Assembly: GCA_946547205.1 (NCBI GenBank) | Contig: CAMNPA010000035.1 | Coordinates: 1 to 8,358, forward strand | Length of the DNA: 8,358 nt | Direction of reading: 5' to 3' | DNA from: an uncultured Selenomonadales bacterium | GTDB lineage: Bacteria; Bacillota; Negativicutes; Selenomonadales; Selenomonadaceae | In this document: positions 1-5,642 of the stretch, one piece after another | Layout: each line of letters begins with the position of its first letter | Position numbering within the stretch: position 1 is the stretch's first letter | Notes under the pieces: generated by a model | The model's input: the letters and a program-made list of their open reading frames with translations, nothing else | What the model was told of the DNA's origin: nothing | Database searches by the model: none | Program-made: the position numbers and the translations under genes

Positions 1-10
1 TTGAGGTCTA

Positions 11-39
11 AGATTAAATTATGCCACGCGATTTGTCAA
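11..39 (-). promoter_or_regulatory. weak candidate promoter for a gene beyond the left edge
   Basis: On the minus strand a perfect -35 hexamer TTGACA (34-39) is followed after 17 nt by TAATCT (11-16), which is a poor -10 with only three matches to TATAAT. It lies just downstream of the first terminator hairpin (41-80), where a new leftward transcription unit could begin. No coding sequence can be assigned in positions 1-41. This is a guess resting mainly on the perfect -35. Confidence 0.22.
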
Positions 40-40
40 T

Positions 41-80
41 AAAAATCAGCAGCCCATCCGAAGATGAGCCGCCGATTTTT
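41..80 (-). terminator. UUCG-loop hairpin, distal terminator copy
   Basis: In minus-strand RNA an 18-bp stem (63-80 against 41-58) closes on a C(UUCG)G tetraloop (59-62), with three G-U pairs, and ends in a run of U. On the plus strand those three pairs would be A-C mismatches, so the minus-strand RNA is the one that folds. It is the terminator belonging to the duplicated tail of the binding-protein gene, so leftward transcripts from the importer meet two terminators in series. Confidence 0.75.
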
Positions 81-211
81 TTACGGAGAATTTGTCGGGA
101 AATGTTCAATCGATTTTGACGCCGTGAATTTCTTCAGCCAAATGTTGCAACGATTCGACAGTGCGAACGCCCGGCGTAATTTCAGACAGTTTGACTTTGA
201 CGAAATGATTT
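42..211. repeat. 170-bp tandem duplication, copy 1
   Basis: This block is repeated immediately next door at 212-381 with no spacer. I count five differences: 48/218, 49/219, 107/277, 143/313 and 175/345. Each unit holds one UUCG terminator hairpin and the last 34 codons plus stop of the substrate-binding protein gene. Similarity ends at 42 on the left, so the duplicated unit is sharply bounded. Copy 1 is the detached one. Confidence 0.95.
106..211 (-). pseudogene. detached C-terminal fragment of the substrate-binding protein gene
   Basis: Read on the minus strand from about 210, this encodes a duplicate of the last 34 residues of the binding protein encoded at 276-1286 (NHFVKVKLSEI near its start, EEIHGVKID at its end), followed by TGA instead of the TAA of the parent. 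Relative to the intact gene there is one silent change (Thr codon, 175) and one Arg-to-His change (position 143, residue 325 of the parent). It has no start codon and no ribosome-binding site, and it lies beyond the parent's terminator, so it is almost certainly untranslated. It is either the end of a lost full-length paralogue or a short tandem duplication. Confidence 0.85.
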
Positions 212-249
212 AAAATCGACAGCCCATCCGAAGATGAGCCGCCGATTTT
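212..249 (-). terminator. UUCG-loop intrinsic terminator of the importer operon
   Basis: In minus-strand RNA a 17-bp stem (233-249 against 212-228) with three G-U pairs closes on C(UUCG)G, followed by UUUUA. It begins 26 nt after the TAA of the binding-protein gene. The run of U is short, but stem and loop are very stable. The same hairpin is repeated at 41-80 and, with a compensatory change, at 3286-3323. Confidence 0.8.
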
Positions 250-381
250 TTTACGGAGAATTTGTCGGGAAATGTTTAATCGATTTTGACGCCGTGAATT
301 TCTTCAGCCAAACGTTGCAACGATTCGACAGTGCGAACGCCCGGAGTAATTTCAGACAGTTTGACTTTGACGAAATGATTT
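212..381. repeat. 170-bp tandem duplication, copy 2
   Basis: This is the copy still attached to the gene. It spans the terminator hairpin, the stop codon and the last 34 codons of the substrate-binding protein gene. See copy 1 at 42-211 for the differences. Confidence 0.95.
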
Positions 382-1286
382 TCACGGACGGCGGTCACGT
401 TTTGAAGTTGCGGATTATTTTTTATCGTGGCGACCTTCTCTTGAAAGTCCTCGTCATTGCGAACGCCGTTGCTGTAGTCGGCAATGATTATGTAATCGGG
501 ATCAGCCGCAACGACGCTTTCCCAACTCGTCGCCGCCCAAGTCTTATCAACGCCCGCATTTTCCATGACGTTATCGGCACCGATGAGCTTTAAAATGTTC
601 GTCGTGTAGCCCTTAAACGCCGTGAAAGGTTGTCCGTCGCTGGAATCGTAGACGAAAATTTTCTTGCGAGGCAAATCTTTGATCTTGCTCTGGACGGAAT
701 TTAACATGCTCTTTTGCGCGTCGACCCAAACTTTTGCCGCATCAGTCGCACCGAAAATTTCGCCGTACTTCATCATGTCGGCAAAGACCGTGTCCAAATC
801 CGCGTCGAGTTTCTGCATTGATGACGGGACGAAAATTGGCACGCCCTGCGAAGTGATTCGTTCAGCGGGAATGCCGCGTTTGGTGAAAGGAACTTCCCAG
901 CCCGTTGCGAAGTCCGGCTTCTCCGCCATGAAAGTTTCGTATGACGGCCACTTTTCGGACAGCACTTTGACTTTGTCGTAGGCGGCTTGCAGCGGCGGAT
1001 AAATTTCTTCTTCCTTCATTGCCGTACCGACCATTTTGTCTTCGAGACCGAGTGCCAACATCATTTCCGTCGTTGCCTGCGACATTGAAATTGCGCGCGT
1101 GGGAACTTTGTCGACTTTGGCGGTGACTTCTTGTCCGTCGAGAGTTTCTGTCCACGAGACTTCAGACGTTGCAGCAGGTTTTTCCGGCGCGGGATCGTTG
1201 CCGCAAGCCGTGAGCCCGAATGTAAGAGCAAGTGTCGATACGCCGATTGCGATGCCCTTCCGCAAAAATTTTTTGGTGAAACGCAT
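276..1286 (-). CDS. ABC importer substrate-binding lipoprotein (iron/corrinoid-type)
   Basis: This encodes a 336-residue extracytoplasmic ligand-binding lipoprotein for the FecCD-type importer encoded just upstream. The N-terminus is a lipoprotein signal peptide: KKFLRK, a hydrophobic stretch, then the lipobox LTAC with the lipidated Cys at residue 28, followed by a Pro/Ala/Glu linker. The rest fits the two-lobed binding-protein fold (PBP class III, the BtuF/FhuD type): RAISMSQATTEMMLALGLE in lobe 1 and WESVVAADPDYIIIADYSN near residues 255-272. It resembles an iron-complex-type subfamily whose ligand I cannot fix; siderophore, haem and corrinoid are all possible. The ATG is preceded by GGAGG with 8-nt spacing and lies 39 nt after the ATPase stop, so it is co-transcribed. 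Oddity: the last 34 codons and the terminator are duplicated in tandem downstream. Confidence 0.9.
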   Translation of the reverse strand: MRFTKKFLRKGIAIGVSTLALTFGLTACGNDPAPEKPAATSEVSWTETLDGQEVTAKVDKVPTRAISMSQATTEMMLALGLEDKMVGTAMKEEEIYPPLQAAYDKVKVLSEKWPSYETFMAEKPDFATGWEVPFTKRGIPAERITSQGVPIFVPSSMQKLDADLDTVFADMMKYGEIFGATDAAKVWVDAQKSMLNSVQSKIKDLPRKKIFVYDSSDGQPFTAFKGYTTNILKLIGADNVMENAGVDKTWAATSWESVVAADPDYIIIADYSNGVRNDEDFQEKVATIKNNPQLQNVTAVRENHFVKVKLSEITPGVRTVESLQRLAEEIHGVKID

Positions 1287-1325
1287 TTAAATGACCTCCA
1301 ACTTTTGAATTTTGCTCATACATTT

Positions 1326-2075
1326 CTAATAGTTTATATATGTGCGCCCGGCGTGTTCAAATTTCACGAACGGGACGCCGAATATCTCCGTCAGCAAATC
1401 CGGTTGCATGATCTCTTTGACGTTGCCTTGAATCCTCACGCGACCTTCAACCATTACAATTACTTCGTCGCAATATTGAATCGCCAGCGATAAATCGTGC
1501 AAGACGATTATAACGGTTTTGCCGTATGCTTGCAACGTTTCCATCAGCGCGACTTTGTATTTAACGTCAAGATGATTTGTCGGCTCGTCCATGAGAATTA
1601 ATTCCGGCTCCTGTGCTAATGTTTTTGCGATTAAGACGCGTTGAATTTCTCCGCCGGACATTTGACTCAACTTGCGCCGCGACATAGTTTCAATCCCGAC
1701 ACTTTCCATAGCCTTTCGAGCAACTAATTTGTCCTCGGCGGTGTAGTCGCGAAATTTTTTTTTGTAAGGGAAACGACCCATCAAAACGACATCTTCAACG
1801 CGGAAATCGGCGACCATTTTGGAACGTTGCGGCAAGACGGCGACTCGGAGCGCGTAATTTTCGGCGGAAATTTTTTCAACGTCCTGCCCGTTGAAATAGA
1901 CGGCATTTGAACTTCGACGCGTCTTGCCAAGGAACGACATCAAAGTTGATTTGCCGCAACCGTTCGCGCCGATAATCGCAGTGATTTTTCCCGCCGTGAA
2001 AGTTGCGTTGACGTTGTCGAGAATTTTTTTGCCGCCGACCGAGTAAGATAAATTTTTGACTTCGATAATGTTCAT
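1326..2075 (-). CDS. ABC importer ATP-binding protein (FecE/BtuD-type)
   Basis: This 249-residue cytoplasmic ATPase powers the importer. All nucleotide-binding motifs are in order: Walker A GANGCGKST (36-44), Q-loop Gln83 (LPQ), signature MSGGE (139-143, a mild variant of LSGGQ), Walker B LILMDE (159-164), D-loop NHLD (167-170) and H-loop His193 (VLHD). MGRFPY at 99-104 is typical of the iron-complex importer ATPases. It lies between the permease and the binding-protein gene. The start at 2075 fits the family N-terminus (IIEVKNLSYSVGG), but no real Shine-Dalgarno precedes it: the bases before the ATG are A-rich and the closest purine stretch lies in the arm of a 12-bp hairpin at 2087-2116. 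Translation may therefore be inefficient or depend on that hairpin opening. Confidence 0.95.
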   Translation of the reverse strand: MNIIEVKNLSYSVGGKKILDNVNATFTAGKITAIIGANGCGKSTLMSFLGKTRRSSNAVYFNGQDVEKISAENYALRVAVLPQRSKMVADFRVEDVVLMGRFPYKKKFRDYTAEDKLVARKAMESVGIETMSRRKLSQMSGGEIQRVLIAKTLAQEPELILMDEPTNHLDVKYKVALMETLQAYGKTVIIVLHDLSLAIQYCDEVIVMVEGRVRIQGNVKEIMQPDLLTEIFGVPFVKFEHAGRTYINY

Positions 2076-2263
2076 GATTTTTTGTTCTACTTTCTTTGAC
2101 CGAGCAAAGAAAGTAGCAAAGAAACTCGCCGCTGCGCGCGGAGCGATGAGGTTTATCGTTGTCCGTAGCGTTTAGATAATTTTTATTCGATTGCGCCGCT
2201 GTGAAACATCCTGTTTCAGCGCGGCGGCGGCGCGCGTCCATGCGCGCCTCTGATTTCCATTAA
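2076..2263. repeat. 188-nt intra-operon gap packed with inverted repeats
   Basis: The gap between the permease stop and the ATPase start holds no convincing gene but at least four inverted repeats. They are a perfect 12-bp stem (2087-2116, separate entry); a CTC/GAG plus CGCT/AGCG stem around a GC-rich loop (2125-2150); a 15-bp stem with a 2x2 mismatch and 3-nt loop TCC (2194-2226); and a 7-bp GGCGCGC/GCGCGCC stem with a 6-nt loop (2229-2248). Its GC-rich tracts differ from the surrounding genes. The other gaps in this window are short or plain, so this looks like an inserted mosaic of REP-like elements. None of the stems ends in a clear run of U, so termination is not obvious. Confidence 0.6.
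2087..2116. repeat. perfect 12-bp inverted repeat before the ATPase gene
   Basis: CTACTTTCTTTG (2087-2098) and CAAAGAAAGTAG (2105-2116) are exact reverse complements around the 6-nt loop ACCGAG. In minus-strand RNA the hairpin ends 11 nt before the ATPase ATG. I recall similar TTTCTTTG...CAAAGAAAGTA repeats from intergenic regions of many bacteria, which suggests a dispersed element, but I could not check this. It could act as a small translational or RNA-stability element within the operon. Confidence 0.7.
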
Positions 2264-3274
2264 TCAAGAATCTTTGTATTGGCGGTTGATAATTTGCATG
2301 AATATCGGTGCGCCGAGACACGCCGTCAAAATGCCAATCGGAACTTCTTCGGGCTTGAAGATTGACCGCGCCATAACGTCAGCCCAAATCATCACGAACG
2401 CGCCGATTAAAGTTGTGAACCACATCAAGACGCCGTGCCGTGATTCGCTGATAAACCTTGCAATGTGCGGAATTACCAGCCCGATAAAGCCGATTATCCC
2501 TGCGATTGAAACCGTGACCGCGATTGCCAGCGACGAGATTAAAACTACGGCTTGTTGCATTCGTTCAGTCGATAAGCCCAAATGTCGAGCCTCTTCGCGT
2601 CCCAAAAGTATCAAGTCCAGTTCGTGACGGAACAGCCACACGAAAATTATCAGCGCGATTAAAACCGTCAACGCGACGGGAATCATTGCCCATTGGATGC
2701 CCGTGAAAGAGCCCATAAGCCAGAACATTGCGCTGCGAACTTGAGCTTCGTTTTTTGAGCCGTAAATTTCAAGCATCGTGAACGCCGAGAACAACGCCGA
2801 TATTCCCATGCCGATTAGCACGAGTTTAATCGGATTGTTGGAAGTGCCGGCAATTCTGACGACGATAATCGTTGCGAGTGTTGCTCCGAAAAATGCTCCG
2901 ACATAGACGCCGTAAGGTGCGAAAATCTGCGCGACGCCGGTTATAATGCAAAAGACTGCGCCCATGCCTGCGCCGGACGATACGCCGAGAATGTAAGGAT
3001 CAGCCAGATAATTTTGCGAGACCGTCTGCATGAGCATTCCCGTCAATGACAGAATCGCGCCGCTTATCGTCGCAAAAATTATTCGCGGAAGTCTGATGTC
3101 GAAAATTATCATCGCGTCGGAAGAATTCGTTTGACGACCTTGCAAACTTGCCGCGACTTCATCAATTACGAGAGACGTTTCAATTTCAACGGAGCCGAAG
3201 CCGATTGCGATTATCATGCTTGCGACGAGAATCAACGTCAACATCAGCGCGCGGAAAAAAATTTTTTTGTCCAT
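2264..3274 (-). CDS. ABC importer permease, FecCD family
   Basis: This 336-residue inner-membrane permease belongs to the FecCD/BtuC family, which normally has about ten membrane helices and works as a dimer. Family hallmarks in order are RLPR (61-64), a glycine-rich helix ending in Gln83, NYLADPYILGVSSGAG (88-103), LGREEARHLG in the loop that contacts the ATPase, GLVIPHIAR (265-273), and PEEVPIGILTACLGAPIF near the C-terminus. It is the first gene of the importer operon. The ATG at 3274 suits a short N-terminus before the first helix, but no clear Shine-Dalgarno is seen (CGGAAC is too close to count). Only 11 nt separate the start from the UUCG hairpin behind ald. No cobalamin riboswitch fits the short upstream gap, which argues weakly against B12 as the ligand. 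Confidence 0.93.
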   Translation of the reverse strand: MDKKIFFRALMLTLILVASMIIAIGFGSVEIETSLVIDEVAASLQGRQTNSSDAMIIFDIRLPRIIFATISGAILSLTGMLMQTVSQNYLADPYILGVSSGAGMGAVFCIITGVAQIFAPYGVYVGAFFGATLATIIVVRIAGTSNNPIKLVLIGMGISALFSAFTMLEIYGSKNEAQVRSAMFWLMGSFTGIQWAMIPVALTVLIALIIFVWLFRHELDLILLGREEARHLGLSTERMQQAVVLISSLAIAVTVSIAGIIGFIGLVIPHIARFISESRHGVLMWFTTLIGAFVMIWADVMARSIFKPEEVPIGILTACLGAPIFMQIINRQYKDS

Positions 3275-3285
3275 GTTCCGATTAG

Positions 3286-3323
3286 AAAATCAACAGCCCG
3301 TCCGAAGACGAGCCGCCGATTTT
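3286..3323 (-). terminator. UUCG-loop hairpin between ald and the importer operon
   Basis: In minus-strand RNA a 17-bp stem (3307-3323 against 3286-3302) closes on C(UUCG)G and is followed by UUUUCU. It starts 45 nt after the ald stop. It is the same family as the hairpins at 41-80 and 212-249, but the loop-proximal pairs read CGUC/GACG instead of CAUC/GAUG, a compensatory A-U to G-C change that supports selection on the RNA fold. It probably terminates ald transcripts. It also lies 11 nt before the permease ATG, so it would form part of the importer mRNA leader if transcription starts upstream or reads through. Confidence 0.72.
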
Positions 3324-3329
3324 TTTTAG

Positions 3330-3358
3330 ATTATCGAGTGTTTAACGGGAAGTGTCGT
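3330..3358 (-). promoter_or_regulatory. candidate promoter of the importer operon
   Basis: On the minus strand, -35 ACGACA (3353-3358, 4 of 6 consensus bases), a 17-nt spacer and -10 GATAAT (3330-3335, 5 of 6) sit between ald and the permease. The predicted start near 3323 would put the UUCG hairpin at the very 5' end of the permease mRNA. The -35 overlaps a small inverted repeat, ACGGGA/TCCCGT with a 7-nt loop (3345-3363), directly behind the ald stop. I see no convincing Fur box. The -35 match is modest. Confidence 0.4.
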
Positions 3359-3367
3359 CCCGTGTTT

Positions 3368-4489
3368 TTATGCGAGAAATTTTGCGGCGTCGACGAATTC
3401 GAGACCGAGAGCTTCCGCGACGTTTTTATTGGTAAGCTTTCCGTCAATGGTGTTGAGACCTTTGGCAAGTCCCGCGTCTTCTTTGCAAGCCGCCTGCCAA
3501 CCTTTGCCGGCAATTTTCAGCGCGTAAGGCAACGTTGCATTCGTGAGAGCAAGCGTCGAAGTGCGAGCGACCGCGCCGGGAATATTCGCAACGGAATAAT
3601 GAATCACGCCGTGCTTGACGAACGTCGGGTTGTCGTGAGTTGTAACCTTGTCGCATGTGGCAATGGAGCCGCCTTGATCAATCGCAACGTCGATGATGAC
3701 CGAGCCGCGTTTCATTGTCTTAACCATGTCTTCCGTGACGAGCTGCGGAGTTTTCGCGCCGGGAACGAGTACTGCGCCGACAAGTAAATCAGCCTTTTCG
3801 ACCCATTGCGCGATGTTGTAGCTGTTGCTCATGACGGTACAGACTTTGCCGCCGAAAATGTCATCAAGATAGCGGAGCCGTTCAATCGACAAATCGATAA
3901 TCGTGACGCGTGCACGCATACCGAGCGCAATTTTCGCCGCATTGGTGCCGACGACGCCGCCGCCGATTATGACGACCTGTCCGGATTCGACGCCGCTGAC
4001 TCCTGCCAATAAAACGCCGCGACCGCCGTATTGACTTTCCAAAAATTGTGCGCCGAGTTGAATCGACATGCGCCCGGCAATTTCGCTCATCGGTGCAAGC
4101 AACGGCAAGCTCCGACCGTCACGACCGACGACAGTTTCATAAGCGATGCCCGTAACTTTTTTGTCGAGCAATGCTTTTGTAAGTGCAGGTTCGGGCGCAA
4201 GGTGCAGATACGTGAAAAGAATTTGTCCCGCGTGGAAAAGTTCGTATTCGGGCTCAAGCGGCTCTTTAACTTTGATAATCATTTCCGCGTCGTCGAAAAT
4301 TTTTTTCTTGTCCGCGACGAGTTCGGCACCGACCGATTTATAGCTTTCGTCGTCGAATCCGCTGCCAATGCCCGCGCCCGTCTCAATCAAAACTTTGTGC
4401 CCTGCCTTGACGAGCGAATCAGCTCCCGCCGGTGTCAAGCCAACGCGATTTTCGTTGTTCTTAATCTCCTTCGATACGCCGATAATCAT
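3368..4489 (-). CDS. ald: alanine dehydrogenase
   Basis: This cytoplasmic NAD-dependent enzyme interconverts L-alanine with pyruvate, ammonia and NADH. At 373 residues it has the standard family length. The known active-site residues fall at or next to canonical numbering: Arg15, Lys75 and His96 for pyruvate/alanine binding and catalysis, and Asp271 in DVAIDQGG (usually 270). The NAD-binding Rossmann motif is GGGVVG at 176-181, with Asp199 at the end of the second strand for the ribose. The N-terminus MIIGVSKEIKNNENRVGLTP is diagnostic. I chose the ATG at 4489 because GGGAGG lies 9 nt upstream; a longer reading to 4555 would run back through the ald promoter. It has its own promoter (4528-4555) and a terminator hairpin behind it. 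It lies 72 nt downstream of the FNT channel gene. Confidence 0.97.
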   Translation of the reverse strand: MIIGVSKEIKNNENRVGLTPAGADSLVKAGHKVLIETGAGIGSGFDDESYKSVGAELVADKKKIFDDAEMIIKVKEPLEPEYELFHAGQILFTYLHLAPEPALTKALLDKKVTGIAYETVVGRDGRSLPLLAPMSEIAGRMSIQLGAQFLESQYGGRGVLLAGVSGVESGQVVIIGGGVVGTNAAKIALGMRARVTIIDLSIERLRYLDDIFGGKVCTVMSNSYNIAQWVEKADLLVGAVLVPGAKTPQLVTEDMVKTMKRGSVIIDVAIDQGGSIATCDKVTTHDNPTFVKHGVIHYSVANIPGAVARTSTLALTNATLPYALKIAGKGWQAACKEDAGLAKGLNTIDGKLTNKNVAEALGLEFVDAAKFLA

Positions 4490-4527
4490 ATTGCAAAACC
4501 TCCCGTGAAAAAATTTTTGTCGTGTCA

Positions 4528-4555
4528 ATGATACACCGCCAAAAAGGAAAGTCAA
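4528..4555 (-). promoter_or_regulatory. promoter of ald
   Basis: On the minus strand, -35 TTGACT (4550-4555, 5 of 6), a 16-nt spacer and -10 TATCAT (4528-4533, 5 of 6) predict a start near 4521 and a leader of about 31 nt containing the GGGAGG ribosome-binding site. An imperfect palindrome with GTGT and ACAC arms 7 nt apart overlaps the -10 and could be an operator, but that is speculative. No terminator separates FNT from this promoter, so read-through from FNT is also likely. Confidence 0.7.
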
Positions 4556-4561
4556 GCAAAC

Positions 4562-5401
4562 TTATTTTTTATGATGGTGCAGTTCGTGGCGCACTTGACT
4601 GTAAATCAGCATTGTAAATATTCCCGTACCGCCGATTATGTTGCCGAGTCCCGTCGGAATTAAAAATCGGAAGAAATACTCCGCAAAATCTGCGTCGCCG
4701 TAAATCATCGCATAAGCCATTTCGCACGAGCCAACCACGACGTGAGCAAAGTCGCCGAGCGCGATAAAGTAGATGAAAACCAGTATCGTCATGAAGCGGA
4801 AATATCTTGTCTGCGGAGCGATCCAAACGAGTGCGGCGATAATTATTCCCGCCGGTATGCCGCGAACGACGTTATCAATCGCGGGCAGTCTCATCACGTG
4901 CATCGCCAATTCGTGCAACGCGCCTGCCAATTTCGGTGAAACTGCATATTCGCTCGACAGGAACGCCGCCGCTATTGCCGTGCCGACTATGTTGAAGAAT
5001 AAAACTATGCTCCACAGTCGCAGGACGCTCAAAAATTTTTTCCACGAAAATTCGCTGAACAACGGAACCATCGTAGTTATCGGGTTTTCAGTGAAAAGTT
5101 GCATTCTGCCGAGTATCACGATTAAAAAGCCCGCCGTGTAGCCCAAACTTGAAATCATCGGCTCGAATTGCGATCCTTCCATGTGCATATGAAAGACTGC
5201 TCTGAAAAAAAACGAGAACGATACGAAAATTCCTGCCGCCAGTGCCGAGAACGCCAATGCACTGAATGAGCGCGATAATTCTTCTTCGCCTTCCTGCCGA
5301 ATTATTTTGAACAAAATTTGCGGTGCCATCGCGGCGTTTTCAAGCAGAACGATTTGTTCTCGCGGCGGCAATTTCTTTACAAAATCTTCGTCGTCGTGCA
5401 A
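4562..5401 (-). CDS. formate/nitrite transporter (FNT) family channel
   Basis: This 279-residue inner-membrane channel of the FNT family would carry a small monovalent anion (formate, nitrite or hydrosulfide). Six hydrophobic segments are visible. GRMQLFTENPIT matches the family's LFTEN loop, GDFAHVVVGSCEMAY carries the pore-lining histidine at the place of FocA's FEHSVANM motif, and GNIIGGTGIF is the late family signature. The long charged N-terminus is closer to the YfdC-like branch than to FocA, and the C-terminus is a HELHHHKK tail. I start it at TTG 5401 because AAGGAG stands 8 nt upstream; longer readings from GTG 5410 or TTG 5434 include that ribosome-binding site or lack their own. 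It follows pgeF on the same strand, with a repeated pgeF tail in between. The exact substrate is unknown. Confidence 0.85.
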   Translation of the reverse strand: MHDDEDFVKKLPPREQIVLLENAAMAPQILFKIIRQEGEEELSRSFSALAFSALAAGIFVSFSFFFRAVFHMHMEGSQFEPMISSLGYTAGFLIVILGRMQLFTENPITTMVPLFSEFSWKKFLSVLRLWSIVLFFNIVGTAIAAAFLSSEYAVSPKLAGALHELAMHVMRLPAIDNVVRGIPAGIIIAALVWIAPQTRYFRFMTILVFIYFIALGDFAHVVVGSCEMAYAMIYGDADFAEYFFRFLIPTGLGNIIGGTGIFTMLIYSQVRHELHHHKK

Positions 5402-5422
5402 TTTTATCACTCCTTGTCGTCT

Positions 5423-5501
5423 CGATTGAGTCAAGAAACGTTCTTCAGTGCGAGCAATGCGGCAATTCTTCCTGTGCGGTCAACGTGATTTTTCTGCGCG
5501 G
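5423..5501. repeat. 79-bp direct repeat, copy 1 (detached pgeF tail)
   Basis: This is identical over 79 bp to 5564-5642 (offset 141). Read on the minus strand it contains the last 22 full codons of pgeF, its TGA stop (5431-5433) and 8 nt beyond. It ends 4 bp upstream of the AAGGAG ribosome-binding site of the FNT gene. It has no start codon of its own. Just upstream, the pgeF frame stays open for 17 codons (5502-5552), so the tail would read as a short nonsense peptide ending like PgeF. Confidence 0.95.
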
Positions 5502-5516
5502 GCAACGTGACGTTGC
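5502..5516. repeat. 15-bp palindrome in the repeat spacer
   Basis: GCAACGT-G-ACGTTGC is a perfect 7-bp inverted repeat with a one-base centre, lying exactly at the edge of the 79-bp repeat copy. It has the form of a dimeric-repressor site or of a recombination/slippage hotspot. The rest of the 62-nt spacer (5517-5563) shows no gene and no clear terminator. Confidence 0.5.
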
Positions 5517-5563
5517 ATCCAGTTGACGCGACAAAATTTTTGACAGCTCAAGCTCTGTGACCG

Positions 5564-5642
5564 CGATTGAGTCAAGAAACGTTCTTCAGTGCGAGCAATG
5601 CGGCAATTCTTCCTGTGCGGTCAACGTGATTTTTCTGCGCGG
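5564..5642. repeat. 79-bp direct repeat, copy 2 (end of pgeF)
   Basis: This copy is part of the intact pgeF gene: it covers the last 22 full codons, the stop and 8 nt downstream. It is a perfect match to 5423-5501. The repeat begins exactly within a stretch of PgeF (residues 256-263) that is longer than I expect for the family. Confidence 0.95.

Noticed and set aside
1..42. End of a plus-strand gene running in from the left edge (stop at 40-42)
   Set aside because: Only 13 codons are visible, with no recognisable content; it cannot be told from chance.
3275..3367. Cobalamin riboswitch or Fur box before the importer operon
   Set aside because: The 93-nt gap is taken up by two hairpins; no B12-box-like segment or convincing 19-bp Fur palindrome is seen, only a single GATAAT-like half.
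3131..4531. Several open frames on the plus strand opposite ald and elsewhere
   Set aside because: They lie opposite strongly recognised genes, have no family motifs or ribosome-binding sites, and arise from the codon bias of the real strand.
4490..4555. Longer N-terminus for alanine dehydrogenase (22 extra residues)
   Set aside because: It runs through the TTGACT/TATCAT promoter, lacks similarity to the family start, and the ATG at 4489 has GGGAGG at good distance and restores canonical active-site numbering.
5517..5563. Terminator behind pgeF
   Set aside because: On the minus strand an ACAG...CTGT stem is followed by A5T4, but only four pairs form around an unpaired loop; too weak to call.
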